The position numbers and the translations under genes were made by a program. The notes beneath the pieces are model-generated. The model saw nothing but the letters and a program-made list of their open reading frames with translations, was not told the origin of the DNA and did not search any database. A stretch of DNA of 64,000 bases from Phycisphaerales bacterium (GTDB lineage Bacteria; Planctomycetota; Phycisphaerae; Phycisphaerales; UBA1924): NCBI GenBank assembly GCA_029260265.1, contig JAJDDO010000024.1:869458-933457 (forward strand). The letters run 5' to 3'. The stretch's first letter is position 1. Every line of letters begins with the position of its first letter. Positions 24,688-32,924 of the stretch are shown here, one piece after another.

Positions 24688-25936
24688 TCGGCGAGAGCCG
24701 TTCGACCGCTTGGGCGAGTTCGTTTTCTGTGCTCAAAAGATCCGGGCAGAATCGGATATGGAACACGCCGGTTGTTGGACATGGTCGCCCGTCGGCATTG
24801 ACACCCGCCGCCTTGAGTTTCTCGATGCAGCCGGCTCCGTCGTTTACCGCGATCGTCGTGAAGGCGCCATGGTGATCGAGTGGTCGGGTGTTGATGCCGG
24901 CGTTCCCGAGCATCTGCTCGAAGCTGCTGAGTTGCTTCATCGAATAGGCGCACAGGCGGTCGACACCGATCGCATTGATGAGGGCAAGTCCGGATCGAGC
25001 CTGGTAGTAGGTGATCACGGGCGGGGTTGCTTCGAGCCACGCATTGCCACCATCGGTGAGGGCGGGCGACTGCGTGCGGTGGTACCCGAAGGTATCTTCT
25101 TTGGCGAACCATCCGGTATCGGTCGTGAAGAGCGCATCTCGTGCGGGCACGCCGGGTGTTGGGCTCAGGTGCATCGGGTGAATCGCGAGGAAGCATGCGC
25201 CGGGACCGCCTCTGGTGTACTTGTAGTTGCCCGCGATGAGGAAATCGCACCCGAGCTGTTCGATGCTGATCGGGTTCGTACCAAAGGCGTGGTATGCGTC
25301 GATCATGATGAGCGCGCCGTGCTCATGTGCCGCCCGGATGACTCGATCGAGTTCACCAAGCATCTGCCCGGTCGCGAAGAAGATCATGGACACGACGACG
25401 AGATCAGTCTCATGCGATATCGTAGCGATGATCGCGTCGGCATTGAACAACCCGCTCGGACCAGCGCCGACCCAACTCACACAAGCACGCTGCTTGTGGT
25501 GATAGGCTTTAAGGATAAAGTCGATTGAATCAAACTCGCCCGTTGTGGCAACAATGCTCGGCTTGGCAGTCGGCAGGGCGTTGAGAACCGCCCGCAGCCC
25601 CTGCCCGGCGCTGCTTTTGGGAATGATCGCGTCTGCGCGCGAGCAACCGATGAGTAAGGTGATCCGCCCTCGATAGGCCTCTCGTTCTGCGATCCATACC
25701 TCCCAGGCGCCGTCGATGTCCGTGTACCAGGCATCAAGGCATTCTTGCACATCATCGCCCAGCGCATCGAGCGGGCGCCCGAGCGAATGGTTGGCGAGGT
25801 AGATCTCATCGGTGCGCTGATTGCGCGCGAGCACCCGCGAGAACAGCGGATGGATGTGCTCGATCAACCCCGCTTCGCTCAGCGGTTCATTGCCGAGCCG
25901 AGCAACGGCCTTGGTGATGGTCTCGACGGTGCTCAT
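24659..25936 (-). CDS. kynU: Kynureninase
   Basis: A PLP enzyme that splits kynurenine to anthranilate and alanine (or 3-hydroxykynurenine to 3-hydroxyanthranilate). The 425-residue length matches the family. Motifs include YLANHSLGRPL near the N terminus, VVVSMIFFATGQM, MIDAYHAFGTNPI and the PLP-lysine region AGNYKYTRGGPGACF. The ATG at 25936 overlaps the kynA stop by 4 bp (ATGA), so the two are translationally coupled. The frame is open further upstream within kynA but is not coding there. Confidence 0.93.
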   Translation of the reverse strand: MSTVETITKAVARLGNEPLSEAGLIEHIHPLFSRVLARNQRTDEIYLANHSLGRPLDALGDDVQECLDAWYTDIDGAWEVWIAEREAYRGRITLLIGCSRADAIIPKSSAGQGLRAVLNALPTAKPSIVATTGEFDSIDFILKAYHHKQRACVSWVGAGPSGLFNADAIIATISHETDLVVVSMIFFATGQMLGELDRVIRAAHEHGALIMIDAYHAFGTNPISIEQLGCDFLIAGNYKYTRGGPGACFLAIHPMHLSPTPGVPARDALFTTDTGWFAKEDTFGYHRTQSPALTDGGNAWLEATPPVITYYQARSGLALINAIGVDRLCAYSMKQLSSFEQMLGNAGINTRPLDHHGAFTTIAVNDGAGCIEKLKAAGVNADGRPCPTTGVFHIRFCPDLLSTENELAQAVERLSPIIRPIAVQH

Positions 25937-26769
25937 AGGTGTGTGCGTACTTCCCAGAGCTCGGGGAAGAACCGGTGGTCGATCATCTTGCGGAGGAAGT
26001 CGACGCCGGAGGATCCGCCGGTGCCCATTTTGTACCCGATGATTCGCTCGACAACTTTCATATGCCGAAAGCGCCAGTGGGCGAACTGTTCTTCGATATC
26101 GACAAGTTTTTCGGCAAGCTCGTAGGTATCCCAATATTTTTCGGGATGTTGATAGACGGCTTTGAGCGCTTCGAGGACCGCGGGATGTGATTGATGGACG
26201 GTGGCGGTGTCGCGGTTGAGGACATCGTCGGGGATGGTGAGCCCACGCCGATGAAGATGGGCGATGAACTCGTCGTAGATGCTTGGCATTTCGATGGTTT
26301 CTTCGAGGGCTTTGACCGCGGCGGGATCGTGGCGATGGACCTCAATCATGCGTCGGTCTTTGTTGCCCATGAGGAACTCAACGAGCCGGTATTGGACGGA
26401 CTGGAACCCGGACCCGGTGCCGAGCACATCGCGGAACTGGGTGTATTCTGATGGGGTGAGTGTCGCGAGCACATCCCACTGATTGAGCAGTTGAGACTGG
26501 ATGTGCTTGACGCGTGAGAGGATTTTAAAGCTCGAATCGAGCTGGTCTTCGCGGATATGACCGACGGCCGCTTTCATCTCGTGGATGACCAGCTTCATCC
26601 AGAGTTCGGAGGTCTGGTGCTGGATGATAAAGAGCAGCTCGTCGTGGTGCGACGGGCTCGAGCGTGTGTGCTGACACGCGAGCAGTTCGTCGATATGCAG
26701 GTACTTGGAGTAGGTCACCTTGTCGGCGAGGTCGGTGTGGACCGTGTCTTCAATTGCTCTGTGTGCCAT
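25933..26769 (-). CDS. kynA: Tryptophan 2,3-dioxygenase
   Basis: A heme enzyme that opens the indole ring of tryptophan to N-formylkynurenine. From the ATG at 26769 (AGGAG 5 bases upstream) the protein has 278 residues, the bacterial norm. Visible are YSKYLHIDELLACQH, HHDELLFIIQHQTSELWMK, the signature GTGSGFQSVQYRLVEF, and the C-terminal WRFRHMKVVERIIGYKMGTGGSSG, which contains the heme-ligand histidine and the substrate-binding GTGGS loop. A formamidase gene is not adjacent; kynU follows directly. Confidence 0.96.
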   Translation of the reverse strand: MAHRAIEDTVHTDLADKVTYSKYLHIDELLACQHTRSSPSHHDELLFIIQHQTSELWMKLVIHEMKAAVGHIREDQLDSSFKILSRVKHIQSQLLNQWDVLATLTPSEYTQFRDVLGTGSGFQSVQYRLVEFLMGNKDRRMIEVHRHDPAAVKALEETIEMPSIYDEFIAHLHRRGLTIPDDVLNRDTATVHQSHPAVLEALKAVYQHPEKYWDTYELAEKLVDIEEQFAHWRFRHMKVVERIIGYKMGTGGSSGVDFLRKMIDHRFFPELWEVRTHL

Positions 26770-26875
26770 GTATGCTCCTCTTGGACCGGCCGGGTCCGTA
26801 GGAGTGTACGCCGGTGCCCTTGCGATGACCGATGGGATACAATGCCTTCGAATCAAACCAACCGAGGACCCGCCC

Positions 26876-27754
26876 ATGAAGATCGCATTTTCTAACCTTG
26901 CATGCCCGAACTGGACCGTTGACGAGCTGGCCCAGAATGCCGCGTCGATGGGTGCATTGGGTGTCGATCTGCGTGCGTTTTCTGGCGAGAACTCGCCCGC
27001 GTTGTCATCAAACCCGATGACGATGGATCCGGTAGCACTCGGGGATCTGTTTGCCAACGCTGGCGTGACGCCGATGTGTCTGTCGACCGGTGTTCGGTTT
27101 GATAAGCCGATTCTGCCCCCTGTCATCGGGCGGGCGCTGTTCAATATTGAGGAAGGCGTTGAAGAGACCAAACAGTTTGTCGAGTTCGCGGCCAAGGCAG
27201 GCATTGCGTTTGTGCGTGTGATGGGATTCCAGCTGCCCGCCGGCGAGCCGAGGGTTTGGGGGATGCGTCGCATCCGCGAACGCCTCGCACTCGCAGCCCA
27301 GACCGCACGCAACACCGAGGTGCGTGTGGTGATCGAGAACGGCGGCACGCTGGCTTACGCTGAAGATCTGCTCGAGCTCGTCGAGAGCGTCTCCCTGCCT
27401 TGGCTCCGGGTTTCGTACAACACGCTGACCGCTGCACAGAACGGCGAGTGCCCGGTCGAGGGCATCCGATTGCTTCGCGATCATCTCTCGATTGTACGCG
27501 TTGGCAACACCAATGAACAATCACACACGCTGCTGGGCGAGGGTGATCTGCCGATGCATCAGGCGTTTGCTGCGATGGATGAGATCGGCTTTGATGGGTG
27601 GGCGGTGTATGAATATCCCAAGCTCTGGTGCAAAGAGCTCAGTGATGATCCGAGCAATGTGTTGACCCATGCGATCGACACTATGTATGAATGGGCAAGC
27701 AAAGAAACCGAATGCAGTTCGTCGGCGTGCGGATGCGACGCGGCTTCCGCTTGA
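26876..27754 (+). CDS. Sugar phosphate isomerase/epimerase family TIM-barrel protein
   Basis: A 292-residue protein with the AP-endonuclease-2/xylose-isomerase-like TIM-barrel pattern: KIAFSNLACPNWTVDELAQ, GALGVDLRAFSGE, FVRVMGFQLP, VRVVIENGG, WLRVSYNTLTAA, and a C-terminal GFDGWAVYEYPKLWC. Metal ligands are likely Glu and His residues of these strands. The substrate is unknown. The C-terminal tail ECSSSACGCDAASA is cysteine-rich and is not part of the barrel. It is divergent from kynA across about 106 bases, with no strong ribosome binding site. Confidence 0.88.
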   Translation: MKIAFSNLACPNWTVDELAQNAASMGALGVDLRAFSGENSPALSSNPMTMDPVALGDLFANAGVTPMCLSTGVRFDKPILPPVIGRALFNIEEGVEETKQFVEFAAKAGIAFVRVMGFQLPAGEPRVWGMRRIRERLALAAQTARNTEVRVVIENGGTLAYAEDLLELVESVSLPWLRVSYNTLTAAQNGECPVEGIRLLRDHLSIVRVGNTNEQSHTLLGEGDLPMHQAFAAMDEIGFDGWAVYEYPKLWCKELSDDPSNVLTHAIDTMYEWASKETECSSSACGCDAASA

Positions 27755-27761
27755 TGCACCC

Positions 27762-28748
27762 GTGAACAGCCAGCCAGATCAGCACAGCGAGCAGGGCGAA
27801 CGGGTGATTAGCCGTGCGTATGAGCTCGGGTTTGCGTTCGCGGGGATCGCCGAGACCTCGAAGAGTGCGTATGTTGGGCAGCTGCGGGCGTGGATTCAAG
27901 AGGGCAAGCATGGGTCGATGCAGTGGATGGCCGACCACGCAGCGGTGCGTGAAGACCCGGCGTTGGTGCTCGAAGATGCGGAATCAGCGATCATGGTGGG
28001 GGACCTCTATACATCGCGCGCGGACAATATCGACGCAGATGTCAAGCCAGGCGAGGGGCGAATCGCGCGGTATGCGCGAGGCAAAGACTATCACAAAATC
28101 ATGAAGAAGCGGCTGATAGCGCTCGCTGACGAACTGAGAGAAATGTATCCCGATGACGGGTTCAGGGTGTTTGTAGACACCGCGCCGGTGCTCGAGCGTG
28201 AGCTCGCCCAGCGGGCGGGGATTGGCTGGACGGGCAAGCATACGCTGACGATTCATCCTAAAGGGGGGAGCTATTTTTTGCTCGGCGGGATCCTGTCAAC
28301 GCGCCGGTTTACGACACCGATCGAGCAAAGACCAGTCGGCGACCATTGCGGCTCGTGCACCCGGTGCATCGACGCCTGCCCGACCGATGCGATCACGCCA
28401 TATGAGGTCGATGCACGAAGGTGCATCTCGTATCTGACGATCGAGCACCGCACACCGATCGAGGCCGGGTTCCATCGTGCGATTGGGGATTGGGTCTATG
28501 GGTGCGACATCTGTCAGGAGGTGTGTCCGCACAACTCGGCACGCCCGATCGAACAGCTCGATCCCCGCACCAGCACCGTCCACGAGGCGTACACACCGAT
28601 GCGCGATCGGTTTGATCTGCTTGAAGTGCTCCAATGGACCGAGGACGATCGGCGTGAAGCGTTCAAGGGCTCGGCGCTCAAAAGAGCCAAACTCGATATG
28701 ATGCAACGCAACGCACGGATCGTGTTGGAAAATCAAGCTGCTGTTTGA
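27762..28748 (+). CDS. queG: Epoxyqueuosine reductase QueG
   Basis: A cobalamin and 4Fe-4S enzyme that makes the last step of queuosine in tRNA. The GTG at 27762 gives 328 residues; GTG at 27801 is an alternative. Typical motifs: GIAETSKSAYVGQLRAWIQ, the HGSMQWM stretch, RYARGKDYH, VDTAPVLERELAQRAGIGW, and two ferredoxin clusters CGSCTRCIDACPTDAI and CDICQEVCPHN. The 3' end overlaps the convergent membrane-protein gene by 16 bases. Confidence 0.96.
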   Translation: MNSQPDQHSEQGERVISRAYELGFAFAGIAETSKSAYVGQLRAWIQEGKHGSMQWMADHAAVREDPALVLEDAESAIMVGDLYTSRADNIDADVKPGEGRIARYARGKDYHKIMKKRLIALADELREMYPDDGFRVFVDTAPVLERELAQRAGIGWTGKHTLTIHPKGGSYFLLGGILSTRRFTTPIEQRPVGDHCGSCTRCIDACPTDAITPYEVDARRCISYLTIEHRTPIEAGFHRAIGDWVYGCDICQEVCPHNSARPIEQLDPRTSTVHEAYTPMRDRFDLLEVLQWTEDDRREAFKGSALKRAKLDMMQRNARIVLENQAAV

Positions 28749-29944
28749 GTGGCTTGGTTCTCTCGCGGCAGGAAACTCATCGCGATCAGGATCACCACCC
28801 CGAGTGTGAGCAGCGGGGTGGCGCGTTCGATGAATCCGACCCAGAACATCGGTGCCGCGATACCGATCGCGAGCCACATAAAAAAGCTCTTCGTGGGTCT
28901 GTTCTGTTTTCGTGCGCGGACAATGCGGTAGAGGATGTACGCGGGGAACAGCAGCCCGTAGGCGCCGAGGAAGTTTCGATAGACGATTTCTCCGGCGTTC
29001 AGATCGGCGTGGTTTGCGATCCGCGGGATGATCAGTGCGAGCACCCCCGCGAGGATGGCGACGCCGAAAGTGAGCGGGAGCGCGGGGCCGCCGCCGGGCA
29101 GTTTGGGCAGCCGATCGAGGTGGACACGCACGGTGAAGATCCATTGGCACATGATGTGGGCGAGGATGCCCGCGCCGATCAGCGGATGAACTGATATGGA
29201 ATCGGTGTTGCCCTCGAGGGTGCGGATGATGAGCCCGGAGTACTGGTAGGTCATCACGAGCATCGTCGCGAACATGAGCCCGAACCCGAGGGTGAACCCT
29301 GCTCGAGCGTGCGATGGTGAGCCGAGCCGTTGGCGGGCGTGGTGAAAGGTTGAATCGAGATACGGGCACAACGCGAATCCGAACACACTCAGCGGGATCA
29401 TCCAGAGCACGCCGGTCTGGAGCATTGATTGCTGATTGACTTCGCCGATGACCTCGCGGGTTGTCGGGGAGATCGCATCAGGAATGGTAAAGCTGAGAAC
29501 GAGCACCACGACGCTGAACACCCAGAGCACAAGGGCGAGTTGTGATTCGCGACCCATGCGTATGCCACGACTCGTCACAATCGCCCACGCCACCGCGATC
29601 GCGCCAGCGCCGAATAGGTATTCATCAGGGATCGGAATCATCCCCTGTGCATAACTGAATAGCCAGACAATCCAGAAGACATGAAATGCGATCGTGACGA
29701 TCGAGAACCATCCGATCGCGTTCGCGTGATCGCGGACCATCTTGATGGATTGGGCCTTGGAGGTGAGCACCCAGCCCATGAGCCCTGCGCCGATGATATT
29801 GGGCACGGCGAAGACGAGGAATCCGGCGAACCCAAAATCTCGCACCATGAGCGCGGGCATGAACATCCCGATGCACCAAGTCCATGAGCATCCCAAGTAC
29901 GCGCTCCACCGGATCGTGCCCATCGCTGAAGGCTCGTCGTTCAT
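28733..29944 (-). CDS. Multi-pass membrane protein, possible APC/sodium-solute-symporter-like transporter
   Basis: A 403-residue hydrophobic protein with about ten to eleven predicted membrane segments. The N-terminal stretch CSWTWCIGMFMPALMVRDFG followed by FLVFAVPNIIGAGLMGWVL resembles the first helices of the LeuT-fold sodium:solute symporters, where a tryptophan-rich first helix is followed by a proline-asparagine motif. This is a weak likeness, and residues for sodium binding cannot be confirmed. It overlaps the preceding hotdog-protein gene by 4 bp (ATGA). Substrate unknown. Confidence 0.72.
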   Translation of the reverse strand: MNDEPSAMGTIRWSAYLGCSWTWCIGMFMPALMVRDFGFAGFLVFAVPNIIGAGLMGWVLTSKAQSIKMVRDHANAIGWFSIVTIAFHVFWIVWLFSYAQGMIPIPDEYLFGAGAIAVAWAIVTSRGIRMGRESQLALVLWVFSVVVLVLSFTIPDAISPTTREVIGEVNQQSMLQTGVLWMIPLSVFGFALCPYLDSTFHHARQRLGSPSHARAGFTLGFGLMFATMLVMTYQYSGLIIRTLEGNTDSISVHPLIGAGILAHIMCQWIFTVRVHLDRLPKLPGGGPALPLTFGVAILAGVLALIIPRIANHADLNAGEIVYRNFLGAYGLLFPAYILYRIVRARKQNRPTKSFFMWLAIGIAAPMFWVGFIERATPLLTLGVVILIAMSFLPRENQATQTAA

Positions 29945-30651
29945 GAATCCGGGCTCTCGGCGTTCTCTTGGATTGCTGCTTGGCGTTGGATGCGTTTGTT
30001 CTTGTTGTGGGCCTTGGGTGTGATATGGAAGGTCGCGTAGCAGCGGCCGACGCGTTTGGGCTTGGTGGGCGGCTTGCCGGCGGCTTTTCGCTGCTTGCTG
30101 CGTTTCTTGCTGCCCAGCGGGAGCATCTGCACGATATCCATCACGATGGTCGTATTGAACTCACCGCCGGCTTCGACCAGTGCAGGGATATCGTCGCGTG
30201 GGGTGATCCGGTATTCCGCCGGGCCAAGGCATGGGCGAAGGAACTTATATTCAAGGTGCTTGCAGACCACGGTGTAATCGCCGCCGCACATCCCGAAGAC
30301 ATAGGTCCCCCCCGCGATCTCTGAGTTGCCCAGAAGCGCCGCGCCGGCCATCGCGTTGTACCAGTTCTTATTGAACCGCCGGAATGGCAGGGTCGCCTTG
30401 AAGGTCTTTTCATCGACCTGCTTCATCGTGATCCCCGAGCGGAACGCATAGGGGAGCCAGATCATCGAACACACACGGTGCCAGAAGTTGTTTCGGGTCG
30501 AGAGCTTGGAAACGAACGCCTCGGCCCGCTCAAAGAGTGTGGGCTTGCGTTTGACATTCGTGGGATCATGGACCACGGACGCCGAACCCGACGCGCCAGC
30601 CGCGGGAGACTGGTCAGCGTTTGATGATGGGTTGGGTGCGGTGGTGGGCAT
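29941..30651 (-). CDS. Hotdog-fold thioesterase-like protein (DUF4442-like)
   Basis: A 236-residue protein. The N-terminal 30 residues are low-complexity (Pro, Ala, Ser) and the core covers about residues 45-170. The core has SGITMKQVDEKTFKATLPF, RRFNKNWYNAMAGAALLGNSEIAGG and YTVVCKHLEYKFLRP, matching the layout of DUF4442/PaaI-type hotdog proteins, in which a long helix (here NAMAGAALLGNSEIAGG) is packed in the sheet. The C-terminal tail is strongly basic (KKRSKQRKAAGKPPTKPKR). Catalytic residues cannot be assigned. It is coupled to the downstream membrane-protein gene. Confidence 0.7.
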   Translation of the reverse strand: MPTTAPNPSSNADQSPAAGASGSASVVHDPTNVKRKPTLFERAEAFVSKLSTRNNFWHRVCSMIWLPYAFRSGITMKQVDEKTFKATLPFRRFNKNWYNAMAGAALLGNSEIAGGTYVFGMCGGDYTVVCKHLEYKFLRPCLGPAEYRITPRDDIPALVEAGGEFNTTIVMDIVQMLPLGSKKRSKQRKAAGKPPTKPKRVGRCYATFHITPKAHNKNKRIQRQAAIQENAESPDS

Positions 30652-30695
30652 GATTCTGTGCAGATTATAGATCAGGATTAAGCGAATCTGGCAGA

Positions 30696-31703
30696 TCAGG
30701 CTCCTGATTCTGGAATCAACTCATACCACCCTTTTTCGGTTCTCTGGACCCTCTGAAACGGGTTGCCGGGCTCATGGTCAAGGCAGAGCACCCACCCGCG
30801 TTCGGCTGCCTCGTGCAGGAACCAGCCCTTGGTGATCATCGAGGTGTACGCCTCGACATCGTACGAGAGGGAATACGCCTGCCCAACATGGTGGGTCGTC
30901 GGCATGACATCCGGGGTGAAGACGATTGTCTGTCCCTTGTCATCGGTGAATACCACCGCCTGCTGTCCCCAGGTGTGCCCGGGTGTGAGGAACACATGGA
31001 CACCGGGCAAGACCTCGGTCATCCGCTCTTCCAGCGGTGCCTTGGGCATGTCTTCGCGTGAGGGTTTGCGGTTCATCGGGAACGGGCGTTTGGCATCGAC
31101 AAGCCGAAGCCGGGGGCGGCCATCGGGGAGTGTGAGTGATTCATCTTCGAATGGCAGCAAATGATCGCGGTAGTAGGTCCGCGTCATGACCGAGTCGTTA
31201 TTGCGGGCGTCCTTCCACTCGCGGGTCTGGACGATCAACTCGGCGTTGGGGAAGGTGAACTTGATATCGGTGCAATCACCTGAGGCCGCTCCGGGTTTGG
31301 TGGCTGTCCAGTCCGCGGTTTCTCCATCGCGAGCACGCCTGGTCAGGCCGCCCGCGTGGTCGAAGTGCAGGTGCGTGACAATCGCGTGATCGATCTCCAT
31401 GAGATCCACACCCGTCTTAGTGACGGCGGTTTCTACCGTGCGTCCATCGAGCCCAAAGATTTTGGACATCTTCTCATCGAGCTTATCGCCCGTTCCGGCC
31501 TCGATGAGGACACGGCGAGGACGCCCGAGCATCTGGTCGGGCTCGACCGATTCAAGCAGCAGGCAGTTGTGCGAGAGCTCAATCCGGTTCTTGTCATCGC
31601 ACCCGATCGAGCGTTCCCAGACAACCTTGGGGATCAAGCCGAACATCCCGCCCCCATCAAGGAGAAACCGCCCAGCACGCAGAAGTGTCACTTTGTATTG
31701 CAT
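30696..31703 (-). CDS. Metallo-beta-lactamase-fold hydrolase
   Basis: A 335-residue protein with the MBL zinc motif THLHFDHAGGL and later conserved histidine VFLTPGHTWGQQAV, plus the C-terminal ALCLDHEPG-like end (WVLCLDHEPGNP). The insertion with a Glu/Asp-rich segment and SYDVEAYTSMI near the end fits the quorum-quenching lactonase/MBL hydrolase group. The ATG at 31703 is preferred over the TTG at 31709. There is no clear ribosome binding site. It lies between gapA and the hotdog-protein gene on one strand. Confidence 0.9.
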   Translation of the reverse strand: MQYKVTLLRAGRFLLDGGGMFGLIPKVVWERSIGCDDKNRIELSHNCLLLESVEPDQMLGRPRRVLIEAGTGDKLDEKMSKIFGLDGRTVETAVTKTGVDLMEIDHAIVTHLHFDHAGGLTRRARDGETADWTATKPGAASGDCTDIKFTFPNAELIVQTREWKDARNNDSVMTRTYYRDHLLPFEDESLTLPDGRPRLRLVDAKRPFPMNRKPSREDMPKAPLEERMTEVLPGVHVFLTPGHTWGQQAVVFTDDKGQTIVFTPDVMPTTHHVGQAYSLSYDVEAYTSMITKGWFLHEAAERGWVLCLDHEPGNPFQRVQRTEKGWYELIPESGA

Positions 31704-31727
31704 GGGCAAGGGTAGGTCGGGGGAATG

Positions 31728-31756
31728 AAAAAGCCGCCCGCATAGCAGCGGGCGGC
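31728..31756 (-). terminator. Rho-independent terminator of gapA
   Basis: On the minus strand GCCGCCCGC pairs with GCGGGCGGC around a 6-base loop and is followed by five T. It lies 29 bases after the gapA stop and just before the MBL gene. Confidence 0.9.
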
Positions 31757-31784
31757 CTCAGAAAATCAGGTTTGATCGGGCGGC

Positions 31785-32822
31785 TTAGAGCCCGTCTTTT
31801 TCGCCCATCATTTTGAGCATATCAACACACCGGTTGGCGTAGCCGGCCTCGTTGTCATACCATGAAACTACCTTGAAGAAGTTCTGGTTGAGCTCGATAC
31901 ACGCCGAAGCGTCGTAGATCGATGAATGCGGGTCCCCGATGAAGTCCGCGGACACCACGGGCTCTTCGGTGTACCCGAGAACACCCTTCATCTTGCCCTC
32001 GGAGGCGGCCTTCATCGCGGCGTTGATCTCAGCAATCGAGGTCGCCTTCTCGGTGCGGAAAGTCAGATCGACGACGGACACATCCGCGGTCGGCACGCGG
32101 AAGGCCATCCCGGTGAGCTTGCCGACGGTGTCGGGCAGGCACAGCCCGACGGCCTTGGCGGCGCCGGTGGAAGCGGGGATGATATTCATGTACGCATTAC
32201 GCCCGCCTCTGAAATCTTTCTTTGACGGGCCGTCCTGGGTGGGCTGGGTCGCGGTCGCCGCGTGGATGGTGGTCATCAGCCCTTCGACCATGCCGAAGTT
32301 GTCCATGATGACCTTGGTGATCGGCGCCAGGCAGTTGGTGGTGCACGAGGCATTGGAGAGGATGGTGTCCGTGTCCGGGTTGTATTTGCCGCAGTTGACC
32401 TTGTGCACGAATGTCGGGACGGTGTCCGGGCTCTTGGTCGGCGCGGAGAGGAGGACACGCTTGCATCCGTTGTTATCGATATGGAGTTGGGCCGCGTCGC
32501 GTGTAAAGAAGAACCCCGTGGATTCGAGGACATAATCCACGCCCATATCACCCCACGGGAGTTTGGCGGGGTCCCGTTCGGCGGAGGTCTTGGTGGTGTA
32601 CCCATTGACGGTGATGCTGTCTTTGGTGTGCGAGATGTCGGCGGGCTTGCCGTCGATCAGGAATCGCCCATGCATAGTGTCGTACTTGAGCAGGTACGCC
32701 AACGAATCCGCATCGACGAGGTCGTTGATGGCGACGACTTCGATCCCAGGTGTGTTGCTGGCGATGCGGTAGACAAGCCGTCCGATGCGTCCAAATCCGT
32801 TGATCCCGATCTTGATGGTCAT
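31785..32822 (-). CDS. gap: Glyceraldehyde-3-phosphate dehydrogenase
   Basis: An NAD-dependent glycolytic enzyme. The 345-residue protein starts [20 protein letters not shown] (NAD fold), followed by [11 protein letters not shown], where the Asp favours NAD over NADP. The active-site motif [12 protein letters not shown] has its cysteine near residue 160, and the C-terminal [16 protein letters not shown] is conserved. It has its own upstream gap (about 100 bases) and a terminator, so it is probably transcribed alone at a high level. Confidence 0.98.
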   Translation of the reverse strand: MTIKIGINGFGRIGRLVYRIASNTPGIEVVAINDLVDADSLAYLLKYDTMHGRFLIDGKPADISHTKDSITVNGYTTKTSAERDPAKLPWGDMGVDYVLESTGFFFTRDAAQLHIDNNGCKRVLLSAPTKSPDTVPTFVHKVNCGKYNPDTDTILSNASCTTNCLAPITKVIMDNFGMVEGLMTTIHAATATQPTQDGPSKKDFRGGRNAYMNIIPASTGAAKAVGLCLPDTVGKLTGMAFRVPTADVSVVDLTFRTEKATSIAEINAAMKAASEGKMKGVLGYTEEPVVSADFIGDPHSSIYDASACIELNQNFFKVVSWYDNEAGYANRCVDMLKMMGEKDGL

Positions 32823-32924
32823 GGCAGGTTCCGTCCTTTAATTTTCCGCTATGGGCAACGCCGCAGCGGGAGGTATTCGTTGTCGCATTCTAGGTCGGCA
32901 TGTGCGTAACTTCCGTCCGCTTGC

